This document shows, piece after piece, positions 17,284 through 26,115 of a DNA stretch of 58,034 nucleotides. The stretch's first letter is position 1. Each line of letters begins with the position of its first letter. Both the position numbers and the translations under genes were made by a program. This stretch comes from Hathewaya limosa (GTDB taxonomy: Bacteria > Bacillota > Clostridia > Clostridiales > Clostridiaceae), in NCBI RefSeq assembly GCF_030815255.1, contig NZ_JAUSWN010000019.1, positions 1-58,034 on the forward strand. Direction: 5' to 3'. Under the pieces are notes generated by a model, which had not been told where the DNA came from, did not search any database, and saw only the letters and a program-made list of their open reading frames with translations.

Positions 17284-19126
17284 TAGAATCGGCGGACCAA
17301 AAAAAATGCATGGTGGTCCTCGTATGGGAATGCCTGTAGAAAAAGCTAAAAATTTTAAAGGTTCTCTAAAGAGACTTTTAAAATATCTTAGACCTCATAA
17401 ATTTAGATTAATATTAATATTTATTTTAGCTGCCCTTAGTACCATATTCGCTATAATTAGTCCTAAAATTATGGGACATGCTACTGATGAAATAGTAAAA
17501 GGTATGATTTTAAAATTTAAAGGAATACCTAACGCTGGAATAGATTTCACTGCACTTGGAAAAATCTTATTACTTTTAATAGGTTTTTATATTATAAGCT
17601 CATTGTTTTCTTATATGCAACAATATGTTATGGCGGGTGTAGCTCAAAACACAGTATTAGTTATTCGTAAGGAAATTAATGAAAAACTTTCACGACTTCC
17701 ACTTAAATATTTTGATTCTAATACTCATGGAGAAATTTTAAGTAGAGTAACTAATGATGTAGATAATATAAGTAGTACATTACAACAAAGCTTAACTCAA
17801 TTAATTACTGCTATTGTTACTATTATAGGAGTTATTGCTATGATGTTTTCAATAAGTGTTAGTATGACCCTTATTTGCTTAATTACTTTACCCCTTTGTA
17901 TTATTACAACTAGACCTATTATTAAACGTTCTCAAAAATTTTTTTCTGCTCAACAGAAAGAACTTGGGGAATTAAATGGCCATATTGAAGAAATGTACAC
18001 TGGTCATAAAGTTGTTAAAGCTTTTGGATATGAGGAAAAATCTATTAATAAATTTGATGAAATAAATGAAAGACTCTATCAAGCTGGATGGAAAGCACAA
18101 TTTATATCAGGTATCATCATGCCTATGATGAACTTTATAAACAATATTGGCTACGTACTTGTTTCTGTAGTAGGTGGTGTATTAGCTGCTAAGAATACCC
18201 TAAGTATAGGAGATATTCAATCTTTTATTCAATACTCAAAACAATTTACACAACCAATAAATCAAACTGCCAATATTGCTAATATACTTCAATCAACTAT
18301 TGCATCTGCTGAACGTGTTTTTGAACTTTTAGATGAAATAGAAGAAAAACCTGATAATAAGGATTGTAAAATTTTAGAAACTCCTAAGGGTGAAGTTAAA
18401 TTTAATCATGTTCAATTCGGATATAAAGAAGGTGTTACTCTTATTGAAGATATGAATATACATGTAAATCCTGGTGAATCAATAGCTATAGTTGGTCCAA
18501 CTGGAGCTGGTAAAACCACTCTTATAAATCTCTTAATGCGGTTTTATGAAGTAAATAATGGTGAAATTACTATAGACGGAATAAATATAAAAGACTTTAA
18601 ACGTGGTGATTTACGCAATATGTTCGGAATGGTTTTACAAGATACTTGGTTATTTAATGGAAGTATAAAGGAAAATATAGCCTATGGAAAAGAAGAAGTT
18701 ACAGATGAAGAAATCATAAATGCAGCTAAAGCCGCACATGCTCATCACTTTATAAAAACTCTTCCTAATGGTTATGATACCGTATTAAATGAGGAAGCTT
18801 CAAATATTTCTCAAGGACAAAAACAATTATTAACTATTGCTCGTGCAATTTTAGCAAATCCAAGTATACTTATACTAGATGAAGCTACAAGTAGTGTTGA
18901 TACAAGAACTGAACATTATATTCAAAGTGCCATGAATAATTTAAGTAATGGTAGAACAAGCTTTATTATCGCACATAGATTATCAACTATTCGTGATGCT
19001 AATTTAATTCTTGTAATGAACCAAGGAAATGTTATAGAACAAGGAAACCACGAAGAACTTATTAAAAAAGGTGGCTTCTATGCCGACTTATATAATAGTC
19101 AATTTTCAGCTTCTTCTATAAACTAA
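17273..19126 (+). CDS. ABC exporter half (membrane and ATPase), catalytic subunit
   Basis: This 617-residue partner of the preceding gene begins with a Gly/Met-rich tail (IGGPKKMHGGPRMGMP) typical of the YfiC group. Six membrane segments are followed by an ATPase with Walker A GPTGAGKTT and Walker B LILDEATSSVD, with the catalytic Glu present. Its signature is ISQGQ rather than LSGGQ. Combined with the first half, one composite site is canonical and the other degenerate, as in heterodimeric exporters. AAAGGAGG lies inside the end of the first gene, so translation is coupled. A terminator closes the operon at 19149. Confidence 0.9.
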   Translation: MSNNRIGGPKKMHGGPRMGMPVEKAKNFKGSLKRLLKYLRPHKFRLILIFILAALSTIFAIISPKIMGHATDEIVKGMILKFKGIPNAGIDFTALGKILLLLIGFYIISSLFSYMQQYVMAGVAQNTVLVIRKEINEKLSRLPLKYFDSNTHGEILSRVTNDVDNISSTLQQSLTQLITAIVTIIGVIAMMFSISVSMTLICLITLPLCIITTRPIIKRSQKFFSAQQKELGELNGHIEEMYTGHKVVKAFGYEEKSINKFDEINERLYQAGWKAQFISGIIMPMMNFINNIGYVLVSVVGGVLAAKNTLSIGDIQSFIQYSKQFTQPINQTANIANILQSTIASAERVFELLDEIEEKPDNKDCKILETPKGEVKFNHVQFGYKEGVTLIEDMNIHVNPGESIAIVGPTGAGKTTLINLLMRFYEVNNGEITIDGINIKDFKRGDLRNMFGMVLQDTWLFNGSIKENIAYGKEEVTDEEIINAAKAAHAHHFIKTLPNGYDTVLNEEASNISQGQKQLLTIARAILANPSILILDEATSSVDTRTEHYIQSAMNNLSNGRTSFIIAHRLSTIRDANLILVMNQGNVIEQGNHEELIKKGGFYADLYNSQFSASSIN

Positions 19127-19148
19127 TTTAGAATATTAATTAATTTTT

Positions 19149-19190
19149 AAAGCTCATATGAATCTCCTTAAAGATTCTATGAGCTTTTTC
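19149..19190 (+). terminator. Intrinsic terminator of the MarR-ABC operon
   Basis: AAAGCTCATA and TATGAGCTTT pair, with inner GAATCT/AGATTC pairing, and the stem is followed by a T-rich tail. Confidence 0.8.
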
Positions 19191-19258
19191 TTTGGGTATA
19201 AATTATTTGAATTTTAGGAAATACTAATATAAACTAAGTTTTTGAAAGGAGATATTAA

Positions 19259-20137
19259 ATGAAACGTATTTGTAAAAATTTAATTTTTTTATTTACATTA
19301 CTTTTTACTTTTAATTCTATACCACTTGAAGTTCTTGCACTGTCAACTGCAAAAAATTTTAATGAAAATAATATTAGAAACTGGCAAAGCAATACAGAAT
19401 TACTTGTCTCAGATTCAAATTCTACAACCGACTTACCAACTAGATTTAGAGTTATTCCAGAACTAAAGATAGCCGGTGGTAAACAATTTACTCCTTCTCA
19501 ATTAAAAAATATACAAAACAAAATAACCTCAGATAACCTCTATATAGTAGATTTACGAGAAGAATCTCATGGTTTTAATGATAATACTGCTATAAGTATA
19601 TACACAAAAATTTCGAATAAAAACTATCCATTTACTACCGAATCTATTTTAAATAGGGAAACTCAAAAATTGAATACTTTAAAAAATAATTCTACTTTAA
19701 ATATCTATAATCAAAAAGGTAATCTAGTTAAAACAGTCAATACTGGCACAATCCAATCCGAAGCTGAATTAGTAAAACAAAATAATATTAATTATGTGAG
19801 ATTTCCTGTAATAGATGGATATATCCCTAGTCCTGAAATAGTAGATGAATTTGTAAATTTTATAAAAAGCAAACCTGAAGATGCTTATTTATATTTTCAT
19901 TGTAAGGAAGGTCAAGGAAGAACTACAACATTCATGTCTTTATATGAAATGATGAATAATAAAAATAATCTTTCATTAGATGAAATCTTAAAACATCAAA
20001 AAGATATAGGCGGTATAGATATAGTAACTGGAAACACTTCTCGAGCAACATTTCTAAAAAACTTCTATAATTATACTACTGAGAACATGAAAGAGGATTT
20101 TAAAACTCCTTATTCTACTTGGATAAAAAACAAATAA
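19259..20137 (+). CDS. Secreted PTP-like phytase / inositol polyphosphate phosphatase
   Basis: This 292-residue protein has an N-terminal signal peptide (residues about 5-28) and a cysteine-phosphatase domain. The P-loop is HCKEGQGRT (H214, C215, R221), the CX5R signature. The likely general acid is D186 in FPVIDGYIPSPE, which aligns by pattern with the 'D-H-x-W-P-T-P-E' loop of the PTP-like phytases of Selenomonas and Mitsuokella. Those enzymes strip phosphates from inositol hexakisphosphate. The exported location suggests phosphate scavenging or action on host inositol phosphates or proteins. It is a single gene with AAAGGAG before its ATG. A dual-specificity protein phosphatase is the alternative. 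Confidence 0.75.
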   Translation: MKRICKNLIFLFTLLFTFNSIPLEVLALSTAKNFNENNIRNWQSNTELLVSDSNSTTDLPTRFRVIPELKIAGGKQFTPSQLKNIQNKITSDNLYIVDLREESHGFNDNTAISIYTKISNKNYPFTTESILNRETQKLNTLKNNSTLNIYNQKGNLVKTVNTGTIQSEAELVKQNNINYVRFPVIDGYIPSPEIVDEFVNFIKSKPEDAYLYFHCKEGQGRTTTFMSLYEMMNNKNNLSLDEILKHQKDIGGIDIVTGNTSRATFLKNFYNYTTENMKEDFKTPYSTWIKNK

Positions 20138-20140
20138 TAA

Positions 20141-20188
20141 AACAAGGATGTAAAAAAGAATCTTAATAATTCTTTTTTACATCCTTGT
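20141..20188. terminator. Bidirectional terminator between the phytase-like gene and bioA
   Basis: The arms ACAAGGATGTAAAAAAGAAT and ATTCTTTTTTACATCCTTGT are perfect complements over 20 pairs. It serves both convergent genes. Confidence 0.85.
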
Positions 20189-20190
20189 GA

Positions 20191-21537
20191 TTATAAATTA
20201 AAATATTGATTAATACTTGCTAAACAAGTATTAATCATGAATTCTATTTCTTCATTATTTATTACATATGGTGGTAAAAAATATAAAGTATTTCCTATAG
20301 GTCTTAGTATTAATCCTTTTTTAAGTGCTATTTTATAAATTTCATATCCTATCCTTTTATCTGTTGAAAAACCTAATTTTAGTTCTTTATCCTTAACTAA
20401 TTCTATGGCTGTAATCATTCCTATATTACGAATATCTCCTACATATGGGTGATCTTTAAATCTTTCTTTTGTTAGATTTTTTATAAAAATCCCTTTTTCT
20501 ATATTTCTTTCTATAATATTGTCTTCTTTAAAAATTTTAAGATTCTCAAGCGCTATAGCACATGCCATAGCATTTCCTGCATAGGTGTGACTATGTAAAA
20601 ACGCCTTATGCTCACTATATTCTCCATAAAACTCATTATAAATATCTCTAGATGCCATAACTATAGACATAGGCATATATCCTGCTGATAACCCTTTTGA
20701 AAGACACATTAAATCAGGGCTAATTTCAGCATGATCACAGGCAAACATTTTACCTGTCCTTCCAAAACCTACTGCAATTTCATCAGCAATAAGATGTATA
20801 TTATACTTGTCACAAATTTCTCTAAGTTTTTTTAAATATATAGGAGAATACATTTTCATACCTGCTGCACCTTGAACCATAGGTTCTATTATTACTGCAC
20901 AAATTTCTTCTGCATTTTTCTCTAAGGTTTCATACATATTTTTAAAACATTCTGCCTTGCAGCTTTCTCTATCTTTTTTATACTTACATCTAAAACAATC
21001 GGGTCCTTCTACTCTTAATGTATCCAAAAGTAATGGTTTATAAATCTTATTATATAAATCTATATCACATACTGATAATGCTCCCAGCGTTTCTCCATGA
21101 TATGCATCACTAATAGCTATAAATCTAGTCTTTTTCTTACTCCCCTTTTGTTGATGATAATGAAAACTCATCTTTAATGCAATTTCTACTGCTGAAGAAC
21201 CATTATCAGAGAAAAATACTTTTTCTAACCTACTAGGAGTTATCTCTACTAACTTTTCTGAAAGTTCTATAGCTGGTTTATTAGAGAAATTAGCGAAAAT
21301 TACATGCTCTATATTGTCAATTTGACTTTTTATAGCTTCATTAATTCTCTTATTACTATGCCCTAGGGTGTTTGTCCACCAAGATGAAATACAATCTAAA
21401 TACTTATTATCTTCTACGTCATAAAGCCAACACCCTGATCCCTTTTCAATAACTATAGGTGGAAAATCTTCATAATCTTTCATTTGAGCACAGGGATGCC
21501 ATATATATTTTAAATCTTTCTGTTGATATATATTCAT
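20191..21537 (-). CDS. bioA: Adenosylmethionine-8-amino-7-oxononanoate aminotransferase
   Basis: This 448-residue class III aminotransferase converts KAPA to DAPA with S-adenosylmethionine as amino donor. WHPCAQMKDYEDFPPIVIEKGSG is the BioA-type N-terminus, and SSWWTNTLGH is typical. The PLP lysine is in CLSKGLSAGYMP near residue 280, preceded by the Asp of LIADEIAVGFGRTGKMFACDHA. It is the last gene of the bioY-B-D-A operon, 19 bases after bioD, with AGGAGAG before the ATG. The bioF step (KAPA synthase) is not encoded in the window. Confidence 0.95.
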   Translation of the reverse strand: MNIYQQKDLKYIWHPCAQMKDYEDFPPIVIEKGSGCWLYDVEDNKYLDCISSWWTNTLGHSNKRINEAIKSQIDNIEHVIFANFSNKPAIELSEKLVEITPSRLEKVFFSDNGSSAVEIALKMSFHYHQQKGSKKKTRFIAISDAYHGETLGALSVCDIDLYNKIYKPLLLDTLRVEGPDCFRCKYKKDRESCKAECFKNMYETLEKNAEEICAVIIEPMVQGAAGMKMYSPIYLKKLREICDKYNIHLIADEIAVGFGRTGKMFACDHAEISPDLMCLSKGLSAGYMPMSIVMASRDIYNEFYGEYSEHKAFLHSHTYAGNAMACAIALENLKIFKEDNIIERNIEKGIFIKNLTKERFKDHPYVGDIRNIGMITAIELVKDKELKLGFSTDKRIGYEIYKIALKKGLILRPIGNTLYFLPPYVINNEEIEFMINTCLASINQYFNL

Positions 21538-21556
21538 ACTATTTCTCTCCTAAACT

Positions 21557-22288
21557 TTATATTTCATCCATAATAGAAATTATTTTTCTTATATCTATTG
21601 ATCTTTCTATTTCTAACTTAATATTATCTTTTCTTAAATTCTCATTATGGATATTATCTATATGATTTACTATTCCTATAATAGGAAGATTACTTAGTTT
21701 CTTTATAATCTTTATGTTATCATCACATAATATATTATTTTTATATCCATTAATTATAATTCCTTTAATTTTTGTTTCTAAACCTTGAATATACTTAACT
21801 GTAAGTATAGTATGGTTAATTGTTCCTAAATCTGCCCTAGTAACTATAACCACATTCATGCCTAAATCTTTTATGAAATCTTCTAAAAGATATATAGATT
21901 CTTTAGTATCAATTAATGGACAAATTATACCGCCACTACCTTCTGCAACGATATAATCATATTTCTTCTTCAAAATTTTATATTTATCTAACATAACCTC
22001 TTTATTTATAATGTTATTTTCTAATTTACTTGCTAAATGAGGTGATACAGGTGTTTTATATATATAAGGAGTAATATCACTATATTCTTCCTTAAGATTA
22101 CTAAGTTCACATACTTCTTTAGTATCTCCTGGTATCAACTTATCATTTTCCTCTATTGCTCCACTTAATGCTCCTTTAAAATAAGTTGCATTATATCCAT
22201 TTGAACGTAATAAATACATTATTCCTGCACTTATAATAGTTTTTCCTACATCTGTATCTGTTCCTACTATAAATATTCCCTTACTCAT
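21557..22288 (-). CDS. bioD: Dethiobiotin synthetase
   Basis: This 243-residue P-loop enzyme closes the ureido ring of dethiobiotin from DAPA, CO2 and ATP. The N-terminus GIFIVGTDTDVGKTIISAGI is the BioD Walker A. YIVAEGSGGIICPL holds the conserved E-G-x-G-G motif, and TRADLGTINHTILT is the family D-L-G-x-I-N-H-T motif. It overlaps the bioB stop by eight bases, and AGGTGA precedes its ATG, so the two are translationally coupled. Length is normal for the family. Confidence 0.95.
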   Translation of the reverse strand: MSKGIFIVGTDTDVGKTIISAGIMYLLRSNGYNATYFKGALSGAIEENDKLIPGDTKEVCELSNLKEEYSDITPYIYKTPVSPHLASKLENNIINKEVMLDKYKILKKKYDYIVAEGSGGIICPLIDTKESIYLLEDFIKDLGMNVVIVTRADLGTINHTILTVKYIQGLETKIKGIIINGYKNNILCDDNIKIIKKLSNLPIIGIVNHIDNIHNENLRKDNIKLEIERSIDIRKIISIMDEI

Positions 22289-23264
22289 TTAAATTCACCT
22301 GCAGTCCCAATCTATTTATCATCTCAATATCATCTACAATTTTATTTCCTGAAGTAGTTAAATAATTGCCCGAAATACTTGCGTTAACTCCTACACTAAA
22401 ACATTTTTCTCCAAAGTTATCAATTAAATTTCTTCCTCCTGCCAATCTTATATAAGCCGTAGGATTTATAAACCTAAATATTGCCATAGTTTTTAATATA
22501 TCTTTTTGACTTAAAGTTTTTATATTTTCAAGTGGTGTTCCCTTTATAGGATTTAAAACATTTATAGGTATAGATTTTATTTCTAATTTTTTAAGTAAAC
22601 TAGCCAACTTTATTCTATCTTCCATAGATTCACCCATACCTATAATTCCGCCCGAACAAACATTTAATCCTGCTTTTTTAGCAGATTTTATTGTTTCTAT
22701 TCTTTCATCATAAGAATGAGTTGTACATATTTTTTCATAATATTCTCTACTAGTTTCTAAATTATGATGGTACATTGTAACGCCTGTTTCTTTTAACTTG
22801 ACTAATTCATCATAAGCTAAAATTCCTAAGGAAGCACATAAATTTAATTTAGTCTTTTTTCTTAATTTTATATATATGTCTAAAACCTTATGAAATTCTT
22901 CTCCCTTTAATCCTCTTCCACTGGTAACTAAAGAAAATCTATTTATTCCACTTTCCTCATTTTCCTTAGCTAATTTCATAACATCTTCTTCTTTAACTAA
23001 ACCATAGCAACTTACATTAGTTTTATAGTACACAGATTGGGCACAAAACTTGCAATTCTCCGAACATCTTCCTGATTTTGCATTCATTATCGAGCACAAA
23101 TCAATCTTATCTCCATTAAACTTCTTACGTATTCTATTGGCCGCATTAAATAATTCGTTTAAATCTTTTTCATTATCTAATTTAGCCAAGAAATTAATAT
23201 CTTCTAAATTAATTTCTTCCCCACTATTAATCTTATTTTCTATATTTAAAATTATTTTTTTCAT
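22281..23264 (-). CDS. bioB: Biotin synthase (radical SAM)
   Basis: This 327-residue radical SAM enzyme inserts sulfur into dethiobiotin. The cluster motif is CSENCKFCAQS (CxxxCxxC), preceded by DLCSIMNAKSGR. YHHNLETSREYY and NPIKGTPLE are conserved BioB blocks, and RLAGGRN near residue 286 carries the Arg ligand of the auxiliary 2Fe-2S cluster. The frame can be read seven codons further upstream, but GGAGG lies six bases before the ATG at 23264 (MKKIILNI), which I take as the start. It is 40 bases downstream of bioY. Confidence 0.95.
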   Translation of the reverse strand: MKKIILNIENKINSGEEINLEDINFLAKLDNEKDLNELFNAANRIRKKFNGDKIDLCSIMNAKSGRCSENCKFCAQSVYYKTNVSCYGLVKEEDVMKLAKENEESGINRFSLVTSGRGLKGEEFHKVLDIYIKLRKKTKLNLCASLGILAYDELVKLKETGVTMYHHNLETSREYYEKICTTHSYDERIETIKSAKKAGLNVCSGGIIGMGESMEDRIKLASLLKKLEIKSIPINVLNPIKGTPLENIKTLSQKDILKTMAIFRFINPTAYIRLAGGRNLIDNFGEKCFSVGVNASISGNYLTTSGNKIVDDIEMINRLGLQVNLNE

Positions 23265-23304
23265 TTTAATCCTCCAATATAACATTTTTTAGCTTTTATC
23301 AATA

Positions 23305-23871
23305 CTATTTAATGTTATTATTAAGAACTCCACTTTTTTTCAATATAGGAATAATTCTCACCACAATAATTGCTGATATAAAACTTAAAAGTATATCTCC
23401 GCCTAAACAAATTATCATTCCATAATATATAGTAGACCATATACTAAAATTAATTCCTAAATATAAATTTTGAATGAAATAAAGATGTATTATTCCTAAT
23501 AAATAAACAAAGAAAAGACCTGCTATAATAATTAATGTGGTTTTTATTACTGTAAACTCTTTTATTTTTTCTGCTATTTTTCCTATAACATAAGCACCTA
23601 CAATAAATCCTATAAGATATCCAAATGTAGGCTTTAGTATATATGTAGGACCTCCCCCTTGTGTAAAAACTGGTATTCCCATTAATCCTATAAATACATA
23701 AATCATTTGTGACAAAGCTCCTAACTTAGATCCTAAAAAAATTCCAGCAAAAGCACAAAATGAAAACTGTAAAGTAAAAGGAACATATGGAATGGGTATT
23801 TTTATAAAAGCACCTATAGCCGTTAGTGCAGCAAATAATGCAACCAATATCAAACTTCTTGTTTTATTCAT
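23305..23871 (-). CDS. bioY: BioY biotin transporter (ECF S component)
   Basis: This 188-residue, six-helix membrane protein is the substrate-binding unit of an energy-coupling-factor biotin transporter. The N-terminal ALFAALTAIGAFIKIPIPYVPFTLQ and the FTQGGGPTYILKPTFGYLIGF block are the BioY family marks. The general ECF ATPases and EcfT are not in this window, so it probably uses shared modules. It is the first gene of the biotin operon behind the BirA-type operator, with GGAGG before its ATG. Confidence 0.95.
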   Translation of the reverse strand: MNKTRSLILVALFAALTAIGAFIKIPIPYVPFTLQFSFCAFAGIFLGSKLGALSQMIYVFIGLMGIPVFTQGGGPTYILKPTFGYLIGFIVGAYVIGKIAEKIKEFTVIKTTLIIIAGLFFVYLLGIIHLYFIQNLYLGINFSIWSTIYYGMIICLGGDILLSFISAIIVVRIIPILKKSGVLNNNIK

Positions 23872-23922
23872 TTTAAATCCTCCATATAATTTGTCATTTT
23901 AAAATATTAATTTTTTATAAAT

Positions 23923-23977
23923 ATAATATATTAAAAGTCTTACATTGTAAACATATTTTTTATTTTAGGTTTACAAT
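23923..23977 (-). promoter_or_regulatory. Biotin operon promoter with BirA operator
   Basis: A perfect inverted repeat, ATTGTAAAC (23944-23952) and GTTTACAAT (23969-23977), is separated by 16 bases, which is the form of BirA operators. On the minus strand the proximal half-site contains the -35 box TTTACA (23951-23946). After 17 bases comes TATTAT (23928-23923) as -10. Bound BirA would thus block the promoter of bioYBDA. birA itself is not in the window. Confidence 0.85.
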
Positions 23978-23981
23978 AAAT

Positions 23982-24022
23982 AAAAAGAAAAAAGGTTTGA
24001 TTATACATCTTACCTTTTTTCT
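23982..24022 (-). terminator. Intrinsic terminator of the EamA transporter gene
   Basis: On the minus strand AGAAAAAAGGT and ACCTTTTTTCT pair around a 15-base loop and are followed by TTTTTA. It lies between the transporter stop codon and the BirA operator, insulating the biotin operon. Confidence 0.7.
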
Positions 24023-24053
24023 CTACTATGTACTTAATATATAATTTAATTTT

Positions 24054-24917
24054 TTATCCTTCTTTAGCTATTATTAATACTGACCCTAAGATTAATATAC
24101 TTCCTATAATTCCCATTTTAGTTAATGTTTCTTTAAACATTATTATACCTAAAATCATACTTACAATAGGTTCAAAAGTTCCTAAGATAGATGCTGTAGA
24201 CGCACCTATAATTTCAATAGCTTTTATTAGCAGAATCATGGCAATAATTGTAGATATAACTGAAATTCCTAACATAGAAAAAATAACTTTGCCACTAAAT
24301 TTAATCATTAAATCTCCCCTAATTAAGCCCATTATTAAAAGTATAATGCCAGAAGACAATGAAAAGTAAAAGGCAGACACAGTATTGTCTAATTTTTTAA
24401 CTTCTTCATTATTCATTCCAACTAAACATCCAGAATAAACTATACCTGAAAATATGGCTAAAAAAGCGCCTTTATAACTTATATTACCTATATCTCCACT
24501 AACTAAAAGATAAACTCCTATCATAGCTACGCCTAGGGCAATACACTTTTTAAATCCTACTTTTTCTCTATAGACAAAATAACTTATTACTACTACTGCT
24601 ACTGGATATACAAAGTGAAGAGTGGTTGCTAGTCCAACCGATATATAATTATAAGATGAAAACAAGTTAATACATGTAAGTGTATATCCTACTGCACCAA
24701 TAAGGAACAGTATTATCATTTGTTTTTTACTTATTCTAAAATCTTTTTTTGTTATTAAAAAATATCCTAATAAAATAATGGCTGAAATTAAAAACCTACA
24801 CACCAATACTGTTGTTGTATTACTCCCATTTTGGTATGCAACTTTGGCAAATATAGGCATTACTCCAAAACCTATAGCCGATAAAATTGCATACATTATT
24901 CCATTTATCTTCTTCAT
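24054..24917 (-). CDS. EamA/DMT-family transporter
   Basis: This 287-residue protein has ten predicted membrane segments arranged as two EamA repeats (about residues 5-135 and 145-282). The end of the second repeat, EIIGASTASILGTFEPIVSMILGIIMFKETLT, is the characteristic EamA block. The family exports or takes up metabolites such as amino acids; the substrate cannot be told here. It stands alone on the minus strand between the biotin operon and a divergent ferritin-like gene. AAAGGG and AGAGGA lie just before the ATG. Confidence 0.85.
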   Translation of the reverse strand: MKKINGIMYAILSAIGFGVMPIFAKVAYQNGSNTTTVLVCRFLISAIILLGYFLITKKDFRISKKQMIILFLIGAVGYTLTCINLFSSYNYISVGLATTLHFVYPVAVVVISYFVYREKVGFKKCIALGVAMIGVYLLVSGDIGNISYKGAFLAIFSGIVYSGCLVGMNNEEVKKLDNTVSAFYFSLSSGIILLIMGLIRGDLMIKFSGKVIFSMLGISVISTIIAMILLIKAIEIIGASTASILGTFEPIVSMILGIIMFKETLTKMGIIGSILILGSVLIIAKEG

Positions 24918-25151
24918 TCCTCTAAATTCCCTTTCATTTAATCCTATATAATTATAGTACTTTAATACTTTTTTTCAACTAGAGTAACTTTTATTAAATA
25001 GAATTAAACTGTTCTTTCTAAATTTTATTTAATTTTAATTTATATATCAATAAATATAATTTTAATATTATTTTGCACTATTTGCTTTATTAAAACATAC
25101 TATGGAAATAAAAGTATTTAAAATAAGTTTTATTTTAGAAAGGAGCTTTTT

Positions 25152-25679
25152 ATGAGTTATACAACACCTGGACAACCACAAGGTAAAGCATTTTCTGTTT
25201 CTAACTTTTTAAGAGAATCTTTAATAGCAGAACTTGTAGCCATTGATGGTTATGCAAAAGCAATAAACGAAGTAAGTATACCTGATTTAAGAAAATTGCT
25301 CTACCATATAATGTTAGATGAAAAAAGACATTATGGAATGTTTTTAGAAGCTTTAAGAAAATGTGATTGTGTAGAATTTGAAAAATCTTTAGATTCTATA
25401 AGCCACGTTGAAATTAAAAACAAACCTTTAAAAACACGTCCTTATGAAGGAAAAGATAATACCTCAATTGTACTAAAAGAAATACGTGATAATATAAAAG
25501 GAGAATTGGAGGCTGTACTTCTATATGAAAGTATTATAGAAGAGATCGATGATAAAGAAATCCAAAACTTGTTACAACGAATCGCTAACGAAGAAAAAGA
25601 ACATACAGAAGAACTTACTCAAGCTCTTATTAGGCTTGATAAAGATCCTTTTGGACCCTTGGAAGGATTTATTAGATAA
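25152..25679 (+). CDS. Ferritin-like di-iron protein (rubrerythrin-like)
   Basis: This 175-residue, mostly helical protein has two halves, each with a ferritin-type metal motif. They are ELVAIDGYAKAI...DEKRHYG (residues about 29-61) and ELEAVLLYESII...NEEKEHTEEL (about 117-155), so E and ExxH occur twice, as needed for a di-iron centre. There is no rubredoxin domain, so it is not a full rubrerythrin. Roles in iron storage or peroxide reduction are likely. AAAGGAG precedes the ATG. The next gene (DUF1540) starts 77 bases later with no terminator between, so the two are probably cotranscribed. Confidence 0.8.
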   Translation: MSYTTPGQPQGKAFSVSNFLRESLIAELVAIDGYAKAINEVSIPDLRKLLYHIMLDEKRHYGMFLEALRKCDCVEFEKSLDSISHVEIKNKPLKTRPYEGKDNTSIVLKEIRDNIKGELEAVLLYESIIEEIDDKEIQNLLQRIANEEKEHTEELTQALIRLDKDPFGPLEGFIR

Positions 25680-25756
25680 CTTAATTTACCACTACTAAAA
25701 AAACTTTTTTAACAAATACTATTACTGTAATTTTTATAAACAAAGGAGGAATTTTT

Positions 25757-26071
25757 ATGTCAAACAATCCATTACATTGTGAATCAGAAAACTGCTACTT
25801 TAATAAATCTGGCGAATGTCATTCATGTAAAATAAAAATAGCAGGTAATACTGCAACTACTACTAGTGATACCTGTTGTGAAAGTTTTCAAAATAAATAT
25901 GAAGCTACTCCTTCTTTTACAAACAGTGTAGATCAGACTTTTACCAAAGTAGGAACTGAGGCTATTTCTTGTCATGCGCAAAATTGTAGACATAATAAAA
26001 ATCAAGCTTGTGTTGCTCCTACCGTAAAAATAAATCCTGAAACAGCTAGTTGCGAAACATTCTGTAAATAA
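25757..26071 (+). CDS. DUF1540-domain protein, two cysteine-rich repeats
   Basis: This 104-residue protein contains two DUF1540 units. The first is CESENCYFNKSGECHSCKIKI...CCESF, the second CHAQNCRHNKNQACVAPTVKI...CETFC. Each has the pattern 'C-x4-C-x2-N-x3-x-C-x-A/S-x2-I-x-I' followed by further cysteines, likely a metal-binding fold. A Thr-rich linker joins them. The family is common in spore-forming Firmicutes but has no proven function. AAAGGAGG precedes the ATG. It closes a two-gene unit with the ferritin-like gene. Confidence 0.8.
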   Translation: MSNNPLHCESENCYFNKSGECHSCKIKIAGNTATTTSDTCCESFQNKYEATPSFTNSVDQTFTKVGTEAISCHAQNCRHNKNQACVAPTVKINPETASCETFCK

Positions 26072-26074
26072 GAT

Positions 26075-26115
26075 AAGAAAATGCATGTAATTTTATTCAT
26101 TACATGCATTTTCTT
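26075..26115 (+). terminator. Intrinsic terminator after the DUF1540 gene
   Basis: AAGAAAATGCATGTAA and TTACATGCATTTTCTT are exact 16-base complements around a nine-base loop. The T-run is inside the stem's 3' arm. Confidence 0.75.
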
